A model generated the notes under the pieces. It made no database searches and had not been told where the DNA came from. It saw nothing but the letters and a program-made list of their open reading frames with translations. From JAUIIK01 sp963709995 (GTDB lineage Bacteria; Chloroflexota; Chloroflexia; Thermomicrobiales; CFX8), in contig CAVPYN010000008.1 of assembly GCA_963709995.1 (NCBI GenBank), forward strand, positions 186,001-250,000: a stretch of DNA of 64,000 nt, read 5' to 3'. The number at the start of each line of letters is the position of its first letter. Position 1 is the first letter of the stretch. Below, one piece after another: positions 33,273-44,476 of the stretch. The translations under genes and the position numbers were made by a program.

Positions 33273-34254
33273 CTACGCGGCTGCCGGTGATCTCATATTC
33301 CGCTCGAGAAAGATCCAGCCGTGTATGGAGATGTGCCTCTATTTCGCCAGGGGTAGGCACAGTCGGCACACGAACGGTAACGCCTTGGGGCAACATAGCA
33401 ACTTCGATTGGTAGTTCTCCCCGGTAGCTGCCATCGAGTTCATACGGAACTTCTTCGTCGCTTCGGACAATTGCGTGCAAACATCGGAAATGATGGTGCC
33501 ACCTGGAGCGTTCTGGATGTCGCAAGGCCATCCAGGCAAACGATGACGCAACAGAGAAGATGTTCGGGGGATCGTAAACAACGACGTCTAGCACACCATC
33601 TGTTCGATCGATTCCATCGCCCACCACGAATCGTGGATGGACAATTGAGCCTCCAACGGCAAAGAGCACCATGCGTGCCCTAAACCTGCGTTCGACCCCA
33701 TCCAATCTGAGACTAACCTTGAACGGTTGCCGGCGGAGCTGACTGATTCCCGGACCGATATAAGCAAGCCAGCGGAAAATGCGTTTCCACCGGCGAGGTG
33801 TTTCGCGCATGATCGCAGCGTCGAATCCAGCTCCCCCCATATGGACGAAGGCGTGACCATTTGCCTGGGCAACGTCCATGAGTACAGCGTTTGGCGAGGT
33901 TAAGGCAACCTTGACGGCCTGTGACAGCAGTCGCGGGATCCCAAGGTCCTTCGCCACCATGTTCGTCGATCCAGTTGGCACGATGCCGATTTGCAGGGGC
34001 ATGCCAGCCGCGCCTGTCGCGACCTCGGAGACCGTCCCGTCGCCTCCGACCGCAATGATCGCGTCGTAGTGATGACCCCGTTCTCGCACGATCTCAACCG
34101 CATGATCGGCGTACTCTGTCTCAACATAGTCCAGGGATATACCCGACCTGTGGGCGGTGTTTAGCAGGAGTTGCCGGATGCGCCGTGAAGGCATCGCACC
34201 GGTTGCGGGGTTGACGATCGCAAGCGCTCGATCAGCTGGGACGTTGACATCCAC
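33265..34254 (-). CDS. Diacylglycerol kinase / YegS-type lipid kinase
   Basis: A 329-residue DAGK catalytic-domain protein. Motifs: LAIVNPATGA at the N-terminus, AIIAVGGDGTVSEVATG (nucleotide-binding GGDGT), IVPTGSTNMVAKDLGIP, HMGGAGFDAAIMRETPRRW and YELDGSYRGELPIEV near the C-terminus. It phosphorylates a lipid such as diacylglycerol or a sphingoid base at the membrane. GTG 34254 was chosen as the start, because the upstream ATGs (34311, 34299) fall inside the small gene at 34268-34414; this is uncertain. It is the last gene of a minus-strand group that begins with ltaE. Confidence 0.85.
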   Translation of the reverse strand: MDVNVPADRALAIVNPATGAMPSRRIRQLLLNTAHRSGISLDYVETEYADHAVEIVRERGHHYDAIIAVGGDGTVSEVATGAAGMPLQIGIVPTGSTNMVAKDLGIPRLLSQAVKVALTSPNAVLMDVAQANGHAFVHMGGAGFDAAIMRETPRRWKRIFRWLAYIGPGISQLRRQPFKVSLRLDGVERRFRARMVLFAVGGSIVHPRFVVGDGIDRTDGVLDVVVYDPPNIFSVASSFAWMALRHPERSRWHHHFRCLHAIVRSDEEVPYELDGSYRGELPIEVAMLPQGVTVRVPTVPTPGEIEAHLHTRLDLSRAEYEITGSRVAM

Positions 34255-34267
34255 TAAAGCACAATAC

Positions 34268-34414
34268 CTACGACGCGGCTTCAGCGTCGAGGGCGGCATC
34301 GTCCGCATCACCGTCCTCTGGCCCGAACATTTGATCCACTAGTTTGTCCGCGAGCCACGTTGCGGCTGCCGCCAGTAGTATTCCCAGGATTCCTCGCACG
34401 ATCTGACGTTGCAT
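34268..34414 (-). CDS. 48-residue membrane peptide
   Basis: A short open frame starting at ATG 34414 and ending at TAG 34268. It is preceded by GGGAAGG about 13 bases upstream. The first ~28 residues form one membrane helix (QIVRGILGILLAAAATWLADKLV) and the remainder is strongly acidic (PEDGDADDAALDAEAAS). It lies between a YggT-like gene and a lipid kinase, all on the minus strand. Function unknown; the composition and ribosome site make it a credible gene. Confidence 0.6.
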   Translation of the reverse strand: MQRQIVRGILGILLAAAATWLADKLVDQMFGPEDGDADDAALDAEAAS

Positions 34415-34508
34415 CTTATTGTCTGCCTTCCCCGCGTCACCGTAAAACCTACATTACCAATGTTCAGCACAGAATTGTACGTGGCGCACGCCTAGATGGC
34501 GCGCGCCT

Positions 34509-34851
34509 CTACGCGCCGGTCCTGCTGACGGCACGGGACGCGAGCAAGAACAGGGCCGCGCCGATGACAACTATCGACGAGAGAATGTCACTTATCTGCA
34601 ACGACGCGATTATTGGGAATGCGCCAAGACCAATCTGCTCGAGAGGCCAGACAAATGGCTTCGACAACGAATTTATGACCTGCCAGGTGACCGTCCATCG
34701 CTCCATGCCAACAAGCGAACCCAGAATTCTCGCGAACATGGTCGCGATGAGCCCCCCGGCAATGAGACCAATCGCTTCATCCGGTATCTTGCGCTGCTGG
34801 CGACGCCCGGATCGCCTACTCCTGGCAGGTGGTCGAATCGCGATGGGTCAT
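34509..34851 (-). CDS. YggT-like small membrane protein, probable frameshift near the start
   Basis: About 113 residues. Two membrane segments (DEAIGLIAGGLIATMFARILG and LQISDILSSIVVIGAALFLLA) flank a loop NSLSKPFVWPLEQI, the arrangement of YggT-family proteins. Reading from ATG 34851 (just after AAAGG) the frame ends after 11 codons, but a shift near 34820 opens into the main frame with a basic linker RRSGRRQQRKIP. An in-frame ATG at 34739 would give a 76-residue protein lacking most of the first helix. I favour a sequence error. YggT proteins are linked to cell-division or osmotic functions in other bacteria. Confidence 0.5.
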
Positions 34852-34882
34852 TCCTTTCACGATTGTGACAGATGTCCACGGC

Positions 34883-35917
34883 TTATCCAGCGAGCACGTC
34901 CTCGGCCGCGTTCAGGGCCTCGGCTATCCAGGAGTCCTCAACGTGATAGTGTGTCACCATCCTCACGCCGCGAGGTGAATAGTTGGAAATCAGCACGCCT
35001 CGCTCCTTCATCCCGGCGACGAATTCAGCATGTGGCATTCGTGGAAGCGTGTCGAAGATGACGATGTTCGTTTGCACCGATTCAAGATCGACGCTTACGC
35101 CTTCGATGACAGCCAGCCCCTCGGCGAGCGCGCGTGCGCGCTGATGGTCGAGTGCGAGTCCGTCAACCATCGACTCGAGGGCTACGATGCCTGCTGCTGC
35201 AATGACGCCAGATTGCCGCATCGCTCCACCGAGAATCTTCCGGCTGGCCTTTGCGCTCGCAATGAATTCGCTTGATCCAGCTATCATCGACCCGACCGGG
35301 GCTGCGAGACCTTTGGAGAGGCAGAACTGAACCGAATCCGCGTAGGATGCGATTGCTTCAACTGGAGTGTCGGATGCAATCGCTGCGTTGAATATCCGCG
35401 CGCCATCCATGTGGATCGGAACTTCATATCTATCCGCGATGTCGCGCAGGTCTTGCAGGTGCGCCATGCCAAGTACAGTTCCCCCGCACCGATTCTGGGT
35501 GTTTTCGATGGCGATCGCGCCGGTTCGTGGGTAGCCCAAGCGCGGCTGAGGTCGGATAGCTCCCTCTACGAGTTCGGCTGGTAACGATCCATCCGGCATG
35601 TTCGGGAGGAGATTGAAGGGCATGCCGCCGAGCGCGGCCGCTCCTCCAGACTCGAACCAGAAGATGTGCGACTCGTTCCCTAGTATCACTTCGTCCCCAC
35701 GCCCACAGTGACTAAGGAGGGCAGCGAGATTACCCATCGTTCCACTCGGTACGAACAGCGCCGCCTCCTTGCCGAGCATTTGCGCAGCCAGTTGTTCAAG
35801 TTGAGAGACAGTGGGGTCTTCACCGTATTGGTCGTCTCCAACCTCTGCATTTGCCATCGCCTGGCGCATAGCCGCCGTGGGTCGGGTTACGGTGTCGCTT
35901 CGAAGATCGATTGCCAC
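34883..35917 (-). CDS. ltaE: Low-specificity L-threonine aldolase
   Basis: A 344-residue fold-type I PLP enzyme that cleaves threonine or allo-threonine to glycine and acetaldehyde. Motifs: DLRSDTVTRPTAAMRQAM, GDDQYGEDPTVSQLE, FVPSGTMGNLAALL, IHMDGARIFNAA (Asp binding the PLP ring), and the Schiff-base Lys in QFCLSKGLAAPVGSM. The length is normal. It starts at GTG 35917 with GGAAGG upstream. It leads the minus-strand group with the YggT-like protein, the 48-residue peptide and the lipid kinase, and is divergent from rpoB. Confidence 0.93.
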   Translation of the reverse strand: MAIDLRSDTVTRPTAAMRQAMANAEVGDDQYGEDPTVSQLEQLAAQMLGKEAALFVPSGTMGNLAALLSHCGRGDEVILGNESHIFWFESGGAAALGGMPFNLLPNMPDGSLPAELVEGAIRPQPRLGYPRTGAIAIENTQNRCGGTVLGMAHLQDLRDIADRYEVPIHMDGARIFNAAIASDTPVEAIASYADSVQFCLSKGLAAPVGSMIAGSSEFIASAKASRKILGGAMRQSGVIAAAGIVALESMVDGLALDHQRARALAEGLAVIEGVSVDLESVQTNIVIFDTLPRMPHAEFVAGMKERGVLISNYSPRGVRMVTHYHVEDSWIAEALNAAEDVLAG

Positions 35918-36031
35918 GAATTATCCTTCCTTGTCGGGGTCCAAAGGTGTCATCAACTTCCCCATTATCGCGCACACGAGTTGGATCGTTGCGGGGTCAC
36001 ACTGAATAGAATCTGGCGATCGCCGTTAGAC

Positions 36032-36060
36032 TTGACGCGGCCTTTCCTTTCGGGCATAAT
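36032..36060 (+). promoter_or_regulatory. Sigma-70-type promoter of rpoB
   Basis: TTGACG (36032-36037) and CATAAT (36055-36060) with a 17-base spacer. The predicted start is near 36067, giving a leader of about 220 bases before rpoB. Confidence 0.75.
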
Positions 36061-36148
36061 TGACGGTCACTGTCGTTGATACGCAGGCGATTTGAGACGA
36101 TTCACCTGGCTGGGGAATTTCGGCAGAATACAGCAAATCGATTGTTGC

Positions 36149-36172
36149 GGGAGGCGTTGTCCTCCCTTTTTT
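36149..36172 (+). terminator. Intrinsic terminator (attenuator) in the rpoB leader
   Basis: GGGAGG (36149-36154), loop CGTTGT, CCTCCC (36161-36166) and TTTTTT (36167-36172): a textbook Rho-independent terminator on the plus strand. It lies between the promoter and the rpoB start, so it should end some transcripts early. Confidence 0.75.
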
Positions 36173-36288
36173 CCGTGTCGGAAACTTCCCAAGCAAGGTC
36201 ACGACTAATCCGGGCAACGGTTAGCCGGAAAATGCCGGGCGTATCGCGAAGATAGCTGCATCGTACGGGTTCAGAGAGGGCAAACTTT

Positions 36289-39200
36289 ATGGCACACGAC
36301 CTGGCGTCCAGTATCAGTCAGAATGGTCATGGCCGGGCGCTCGATACGCTCACGAAGAGCGGGAGGCGATATTCATTTGCTCGCGTTCGCCACGACCACC
36401 CATTGCCAAATCTGATCCAGGTTCAGAAAGACTCGTTCGAATGGTTCAAGACTGATGGCCTGGGTGAATTGCTAAGCGAAGTATCGCCCATTGTCGACTA
36501 CAACGACAAGATGGAGCTTCACTTTCTCAATCACACGTTTTTGGAGCCACGTGCCTCGGTCGGTGTCTGTCGTGAACGCGACATGACCTACTCGGCGCCA
36601 CTCGAAATCGGAGTGCGTCTGGTCATTAAAGAGACCGGGGAGATCAAGGAAAGCAGAATCTTCCTCGGCGACTTCCCGATGATGACCGAAGACGGCACGT
36701 TCGTCATCAATGGCGCGGAGCGGGTCGTCGTATCTCAACTCGTGCGCTCGCCGGGCGTCTATTGCGAACTTCTTGACGATCCTATTCGTGGTCGCAAGCT
36801 CTGTCGCGCCAAACTGATCCCAAACCGCGGGGCATGGCTTGAGATGGAAACGTCAAACCGCGACGTCATTACGGTCAAGATCGATCGAAAGCGCAAGCTG
36901 CCGGTCACGATCCTCCTCCGCGCCATCGGATATGAGGATGACGAACAACTCTACGAACTGTTCGAGGACGTCGACACGAACGAGGAGCATCGCTACATCG
37001 CGTCGACGATCGAGCGTGATCCGACTAAAACCCGAGACGAAGCGTTGATCGAGCTCTATCGTCGGCTACGGCCGGGCGATCCTCCGACCCGCGAGAATGC
37101 TCAGCAGTTAATCGAAGGGATGTTCTTCGAGCCTCGTCGCTATGACCTGGCCAGGGTTGGGCGCTTCAAGCTGAACAACCGGCTTGGCCGGAGTGCAGAA
37201 CTCGAGCATCGTGTACTGGATCCTGAGGATCTGCTCGAAATTGTTCGGGAAATGGTGCGGCTCAACAATGGCGTTGGCGAGCCGGACGAGATCGATCATC
37301 TCGGAAATCGCCGGGTGCGCGCCGTTGGCGAATTGATTCAAATGAACGTCCGAACCGGACTGCAGCGCCTGGAGCGTGGCGTCAAAGAACGAATGACGAT
37401 CCAGGATATCGAGCAAGTCACGCCGAATGGCCTGATCAGCACTACCCGGCCGGTCATGGCAGCAGTGCGAGAGTTCTTTGGCGGATCTCAACTTTCGCAG
37501 TTTATGGATCAGACGAATCCGCTCTCTGAGCTGACTCACAAGCGCCGCCTCTCGGCGTTGGGACCCGGGGGACTCAGCCGAGATCGGGCAGGGGTTGAAG
37601 TACGCGACGTCCACCATTCACATTATGGACGCATCTGCCCGATAGAGACTCCGGAAGGGCCGAATATTGGTCTTATCGGAACGCTCGCGTCGTTTGGACA
37701 GATCAACCAGTTCGGCTTTATAGAGACGCCCTATCGGAAGGTCTATCACCGCATCTCGACAAACGATCCGTTGCTTGCGGAGAGCGACAATCCCTTCATT
37801 GGTCAGCAACTTGCCCAGGATCTGGACCTGGATGGCGAAACGATTCCGGCGGGAGCGGAGTTGGACGAAGAAGTGATCGAGCAGATCCGGGCTTCGGGGC
37901 TTTCAACCTTCGAAATCGTTCCATTTGTTTCCGAGGAGATCGTCTATCTTTCGGCCGATCGGGAGGAGCACTTCACGATTGCTCCAGCGAACGAACCACT
38001 GAATAAGATGGGTCAGTTCGCCAACGCTCGTGTGGCGGTCCGCCATCGCGCCGGTGAGTTCGCGATCCGCCCTCCAACTCAGGTCGATTATATGGATGTG
38101 TCGCCAAAGCAAATCATGTCCGTCTCGGCTTCCCTGGTGCCGTTCCTGGAGCACGACGACGCGAACCGGGCGTTGATGGGCGCAAACATGCAACGGCAAG
38201 CGGTGCCGCTGCTGCGTCCGGAAGCCCCGCTTGTCGGCACTGGCCTGGAGTATCAGGCGGCGCGCGACTCCGGTCAGGTCGTCGTCTCCCGTGTCGATGG
38301 CGAGATCGTCTCGGTGCAAGCTGCCCAGATCGTCGTTCGTGACGATAGCGGCGAAGAGTTCGAATATCGGTTGCGCAAATTCGTTCGGTCGAACCAGGAT
38401 ACCTGTATCAATCATCGACCGATCGTTCAGATTGGCGAACGGGTTGAAGCCGGGCAGATCATCGCCGATTCATCCAGCACAGATCAGGGCGAACTAGCGC
38501 TAGGTCGGAACGTCCTCGTCGGATTCATGCCGTTTGAAGGTGGGAATTACGAGGATGCGATTCTGATCAGTGAGCGGCTTGTGCGAGATGATGTCTACAC
38601 TTCTATACACATTGAGAAGTATGAGACCGAAGCTCGCGACACCAAGCTTGGGCCGGAAGAGATCACACGCGATATCCCGAATGTCGGCGAGGACAGCCTC
38701 GCGAATCTCGACGAGTCGGGGATCATTCGCGTCGGCGCCGAAGTCAGGCCCAACGACATTCTCGTTGGAAAAGTAACACCGCGAGGCGAAACCGAACTCT
38801 CGGCAGAAGAGCGGCTCTTGCGAGCGATCTTTGGCGAGAAATCCCGCGAGGTTAAGGACACGTCGCTGCGCGTCCCACACGGAGTATCGGGTAAAGTCAT
38901 CGACGTCAAGATCTTTAGTAGGGACGATGAAAGCGAGCACGAACTGCCCGCTGGAGTCAACCAGACTGTTCGCGTGATGATCGCCCAGAAACGGAAGATC
39001 TCTGAAGGCGACAAGATGGCCGGCCGGCACGGCAACAAAGGGGTCATCTCCCGGATCGTGCCGATCGAAGATATGCCATATCTGCCGGATGGAACTCCTC
39101 TTGACATCATCCTGACGCCAATCGGTGTGCCATCCCGGATGAACATCGGTCAGGTGCTTGAAACTCACCTGGGCTGGGCGGCGAAAGCGCTCGGCGTCAG

Positions 39201-39784
39201 TTTCGCCACTCCAGTGTTCGACGGCGCCGCTGACGGGCAGATCAAAGATTTGCTCGAACAAGCTGGACTTCCGAGAGATGGCAAGGTGTGGCTATACGAC
39301 GGGCGGACCGGGGAGCGGTTCGACCGTCCGGTGACCGTTGGCTACCTCTATATGTTGAAGCTCGTCCACCTGGTGGAAGATAAGATCCACGCTCGATCAA
39401 CCGGGCCGTACTCGCTCGTTACCCAGCAACCGCTGGGCGGCAAGGCGCAGTTTGGTGGGCAGCGCTTTGGCGAGATGGAAGTGTGGGCTCTTGAGGCATA
39501 CGGCGCGGCCTACACGTTGCAGGAGATGCTCACGGTCAAGTCAGATGACGTGGTTGGCCGGGTCAAGACGTATGAAGCCATCGTCAAAGGTGAAGAGATT
39601 AACCGAGGCCGGAGTGCCGGAATCGTTCAAGGTGCTGGTCAAGGAACTTCGCTCCCTGGGACTGTCGATTGACGTAATCAACGAAGAAGATCAAACGGTC
39701 GAGTTTGCCGAGGATATGGCGCGAGATCTCCTTTCGAATCTCGACCGCATTAACCTGAGCGGATTCGAGCGAACTGAGGATTAG
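36289..39784 (+). CDS. rpoB: RNA polymerase beta subunit, one frameshift near the end
   Basis: About 1165 residues after correction. Beta-subunit landmarks are present: QLSQFMDQTNPLSELTHKRRLSALGPGGL (rifampicin-binding region with the usual sensitive residues), HYGRICPIETPEGPNIGLI, EPLVGTG-type lobe (EAPLVGTGLEYQAARDSG), EGDKMAGRHGNKGV and the C-terminal KAQFGGQRFGEMEVWALEAYGAA. Near 39597-39606 one base is wrong: the frame given ends soon after GEEI, while AGVPESFKVLVKELRSLGL continues in the next frame to the stop at 39784. ATG 36289 is preceded by AGAGAGGG. rpoC follows 97 bases later. Unusually for many bacteria, the L11-L1-L10-L12 genes are not directly upstream. Confidence 0.97.
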
Positions 39785-39881
39785 CTGGATACCTTGGAGT
39801 GGGGCGACGCTCCATGGACGTCGCCGATGGTACGGAAGAAGCGACACGAGCGAACATCAGTGAGACCGGTGAGCATAACGA

Positions 39882-42800
39882 ATGCAGACTCTCGAACGAA
39901 TGCACCGTGATGAAGCAACAAGGTCGCTCGATGTCAACAATTTCGACGCGATCGAATTAGCCTTGCGTCACCCGAGGATATTCGTAGCTGGTCGTATGGT
40001 GAGGTTACCAAGCCAGAAACGATCAACTATCGCACCTTGAAGCCGGAGCACGGTGGCCTCTTTTGCGAGCGGATTTTCGGTCCCAGCAAGGACTGGGAGT
40101 GCTACTGCGGCAAGTACAAGCGCATCCGGCACGCTGGCACAGTGTGCGACAAGTGTGGGGTTGAAGTTACGCGCTCGAAGGTTCGCCGCGAGCGTATGGG
40201 ACATATCGAACTCGCAGCCCCGGCGACGCACATCTGGTACGTCAAGGGCACGCCGAGCCGTCTCGGGCTGTTGCTCGATATCTCGCCCCGCAATCTGGAG
40301 CGTGTGCTCTACTTTGCCTCCTATCTGGTCACCGCGGTGGATGTCGAATGCTCGCGACGAGCTAATCGAGACGATCGAGGCTGAGCTTGCGGAGGAACTT
40401 GAAGAACTGCAGGCTGAATTTGACGAGCGTGCCGGGGAAATAGCGGCGGCGCGCGACCAAGAGATCTCGAACCTTGAAGAGGGCGCGGTGGGCGTCGCTT
40501 CGAGCGTAAAGGGCCAGCTTGAAGATGCAATTGGAGAAGCTGGAAGACGCGAGCAAGACAATTCTGGAGTTCCTTGAAAGTCCAAGGTCAATGAGTCACT
40601 CGATGACGACCTCACGTTCAATGGCAAGGTCGTCGTCGAAGCCGGTGAAGCGGTCAATGAAGATCGGCTCGAAGAGGTTCGAGCTGTAGTAACTGACGCT
40701 AAAGATGAGGCTCGCAGGGAGGCGGAACGATTCACCGAGAGCGACCGAAGCCGAGAGCGAGCACGAAGCAGAGCAGATCCAGCTTGCTTCGGATAAGTCG
40801 CTGCGGCAGGAACAGAGTCGGATTTCGAGCAGCAGCAGTCTGATCTGCGAGCGGAAGCTGACGAGATTATCAATCAGATCCGTGATCTCGAGCAGAATCA
40901 GGTGCTCACGGAGACGCAGTACCGGGAGTTGTTGGATCTTGCGCCGGGCGTCTTCCGGGCTGGCATGGGGGCCGAGGCCGTATACGACCTGGTCTCGAAG
41001 CTCGATCTCGACATTATCGCAGCGGAGCTTGCGTACGGAGCTCCACAGCACGGTGAGTGTGCAGCGCAAGAAGAAGGCCGCCAAGCGACTGCGCGTCGTC
41101 GAGTCGCTGCGCAAGAGCGGAAACCGTCCGGAGTGGATGATCTTCACCGCGCTTGCCGGTGATTCCGCCGGATCTCCGGCCAATGGTGCAACTCGATGGT
41201 GGCGGTTCGCGACCTCTGACCTGAATGATCTGTACCGCCGGGTCATTAATCGGAACAATCGTTTAAAGCGGCTGCTGGAACTCGGTGCGCCGGACATCAT
41301 CGTCCGAAACGAAAAGCGGATGCTCCAGGAAGCTGTAGATGCGCTGATCGACAACGGACGCCGCGGGCCGGGTGGTGTCCGGATCCGGCAAGCACAAGCT
41401 CAAGAGTCTGTCGGATATGCTCAAGGGCAAGCAGGGGACGATTCCGCCAGAATCTGCTTGGCAAGCGTGTCGACTACTCAGGTCGCTCGGTGATCGTCGT
41501 CGGCCCGGATCTCAAGCTTGCACCAGTGTGGTTTGCCGAAGCGAATGGCGCTGGAACTCTTCAAGCCGTTCGTTATGCACCGGCTGGTCGCAGCACGACT
41601 TTGCTCACAATATCAAGGCCGCAAAGCGGCTGGTCGAACGCGTCGATCCGAAAGTGTCTGGGATGTGCTCGAAGAAGTCATCAAGGATTACGTCGTGCTC
41701 CTGAATCGCGCACCGACGCTTCACCGGCTTGGAATTCAGGCGTTCGAAGTCAAGCTGATCGAGGGCTCGGCGATCCAGGTGCACCCGCTCGTCTGTGCGG
41801 CGTTCAATGCTGACTTCGACGGTGACCAGATGGCAGTGCACGTGCCGCTCTCCCGCAAGGCACAGAGCGAAGCGCGCGCGCGGATGATGTCGACGGCGAA
41901 TCTCCTTGACCCGTCGGACGGTGATCCGGTGATTGCGCCGACACTGGAAATCGTACTCGGCTGCTACTACATGACCCTGGAACGAGAAGGTCGCCGTGGC
42001 GAGGGCAAGCTCTTCTCTACCGCGAGCGAAGCTCAGATCGCTTACGATCTCGGTCTAGTCGATATCCATGCCCGTGTGCGGGTTCTCAATCCCAAGGCAG
42101 ACGCCTATCCATTTCTCAATGCGTCCGATCACGAGCAGGCCGATTGAAGAGGGGATCGTCGAGAGTTCGGTTGGACGGGTGATCTTCAACCAGGAGTTGC
42201 CGGCGTCGATGCCGTTCCGCGACGAGAACGATGGATCGCGGGGCTCTGAAGCGGCTGATCAAAGGATCTCTACCATGCGTATGGCCCGGAAGCGACTGCG
42301 GAAGTTGCCGACCGTATCAAGGACATCGGGTTCCGATACGCAACGGTCGGCGGGCTGACTATCGGCGTTGACGACGTCGCGATTCCACGGCAAAGGAACG
42401 GGATCGTCGCGGATGCGGACAAGAGCGTCCTCCAGGTCGAGCGACAGTTCAATCGCGGTCTGCTTGTCCGACCATCGGAGCGTCACGATCAGCTTGTCGA
42501 GATCTGGACCGAGACACGAGATCGCGTTCAGGAATCGATTGAAGACCACGTTCGATCCGGACAATTCGCTCTACATGATGACCTTCTCGGGAGCGAAAGG
42601 TAACATGAACCAGATCTCCCAGATGGCCGGAATGCGTGGATTGATGCTCGATCCACGTGGCAACATCATGGACTTTCCGATTCGGTCGAACTTCCGTGAG
42701 GGCCTGTCGGTGTTCGAGTACTTTATCTCCACCCACGGGGCGAGAAAAGGGCTTGGCCGACACGGCGCTTCGAACCGCGGACTCTGGCTATCTGACGCGC

Positions 42801-44260
42801 AAGCTAGTGGACGTCTCGCAGGATGTCATTGTCACTATCGATGATTGTGGAACGCTCAATGGAATGCGCGTGTTGCGGTCGGAAATCGGGGACGACGAAA
42901 TATTCGCCGGACGAGTGCTTGGCCGGCTTACAGCGGAGCCGGTCGTTACCGAAGACGGAGAACTCATCGCCGATCGAGGCGAAGAAGTGACCGACGAGAT
43001 GGTGGCACAGATCCTGGCGGCTGGTGTCAATGCCATAGTTGTGCGTTCGGTGACCGCCTGCAGACTCGGCACACGGAGTTTGCGCAAATTGCTACGGACG
43101 CAATCTGGCCACGGAACGCTGGTCGAACGTGGAGATGCGGTTGGCATCATCGCCGCCCAGTCCATCGGTGAGCCGGGCACGCAGCTTGACGATGCGCACC
43201 TTCCACACAGGAGGCGTGCTGTCGGCCGACGACATCACGACTGGTCTTCCGCGCGTGACCGAGTTGTTTGAGGCACGGGAGCCAAAGGGCAAGGCATTAC
43301 TCCGAGATTGGTGGCATTGTCAGCATCGTGACCGAAGATGATTCGCGGAAGGTCATCATCTCTTATCGTGATCCGATTTCGGTCGCTCACACCCGTTCCG
43401 GAAAGCTACAAGACTCAAGGTCAAGGACGGCCATCCGTCAAGCGTGGCGATGAGACTCGCGCATCGACGAGACCGAGACGTATGGTCCGGTCACGGCGAA
43501 TCGTCGAGCGGTGACGTCGTCATTGAGGATGGCAATTATCGATCTCTTCAATGAGAACGCCGAAGTACGTGACTATACTGTTCCGCACTCCGCGCACTTG
43601 CGTGTTCAGGATGGTGACGAAATTCAGCCCGGCACCCAGATCACCGATGGCGCGCTCGATCCGGACGAGGTGCTTCGCACCCGCGGTCGGGAAGAGGTCG
43701 AGACGATTACTCGTCGACGAAGTGCAGAAGGTCTATCGATCGCAGGGCGTGGTCACGAACGATCGGCACATCGAAGTTATCGTGCGGCAGATGCTGCGCA
43801 AGGTCGGGATCGACGATCCAGGCGATACCGATCTGCTTGCCGGGCGATCTCGTCGATCGATACATCTTCAACGAGATCAACGAAGAGATCATCGCTCAGG
43901 GCGGCGAGCCAGCAACCGCGCAACAGGCGCTGCTCGGTATCACCAAGGCCTCGCTCGAGACGGAGTCGTTCCTATCGGCAGCTTCGTTCCAGGAGACGAC
44001 GCGCGTGTCTGACGCAGGCGGCAATCGAGGGCAAGGTCGACTACTTGCGTGGTCTCAAGGAGAACGTCATCATCGGCAAGCTGATTCCGGCCGGCTCTGG
44101 ATTCCAGGTGGCCCAGCAACTTGCTTGATGATCGATGAGGCTGGAGATGACGAGAAGTCGCGAGGGAGGTCGAGCCAAATCGATCGAAGATGTTGAGGAC
44201 CTCGTTCTCCGTACCCGAAGTAGCTGCGGTGCCGCTGCTCCGACAGAGGACAGCGACTAG
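39882..44260 (+). CDS. rpoC: RNA polymerase beta' subunit, about a dozen frameshifts
   Basis: About 1460 residues expected. The N-terminus has LDVNNFDAIE, then (frame change near 39960) SPEDIRSWSYGEVTKPETINY, the zinc site CYCGKYKR...CDKCGVEVTRSKVRRERMGHIEL, LNDLYRRVINRNNRLKRLLEL, MALELFKPFVM, and the catalytic Mg-binding loop AFNADFDGDQMAVHVPLS near 41805-41855. Later parts include QISQMAGMRGLM (bridge and trigger region), GTQL and GVLSADDITTGLPRVTELFEAR, and LKENVIIGKLIPAGSG near the end. Breaks occur near 39960, 40350, 40530, 40585, 41045, 41155, 41205, 41375 and at further points to about 44130. Since the enzyme is essential and every block is otherwise conserved, these are sequence errors. 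The exact start (39882 or 39900) is uncertain. Confidence 0.95.
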
Positions 44261-44476
44261 TCAGGTGGACACGGGCTCCTTTCGCGACATCCGTAGGAGT
44301 CCGTCAGACTTAATTGACTTACCCTACCGTGTGGTAGACTCAGCGATTGTGGCTTGAACAGGTCACAGCCGGTATTCGACGGTGAATTTGGACGAGAACG
44401 ACAAGCTAGAGCTCGATCGTCTAGATTCGAGTGGACTTGGACGCCAATTTCTAGCGGGACGGCATAAGGGGTAGAC
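44261..44476. promoter_or_regulatory. Intergenic leader of the str operon with a candidate promoter
   Basis: TTGACT (44314-44319) and TAGACT (44335-44340) lie upstream of rpsL but with only 15 bases between them; AATTGA two bases earlier would give 17. A promoter is expected here because rpoC ends and the str operon begins. Confidence 0.4.

Larger units (their letters stand above)
35918..36288. other. Divergent region ltaE / rpoB with promoter and leader terminator
   Basis: About 370 bases. It holds a near-consensus plus-strand promoter (36032-36060) and an intrinsic terminator within the resulting leader (36149-36172), both listed separately. No L10/L12 genes are here. I recognise no RNA family. 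Confidence 0.7.

Noticed and set aside
39968..40873. 301-residue Ser-rich minus-strand open frame
   Set aside because: Antisense to rpoC; the Ser/Arg-rich composition is typical of a shadow frame.
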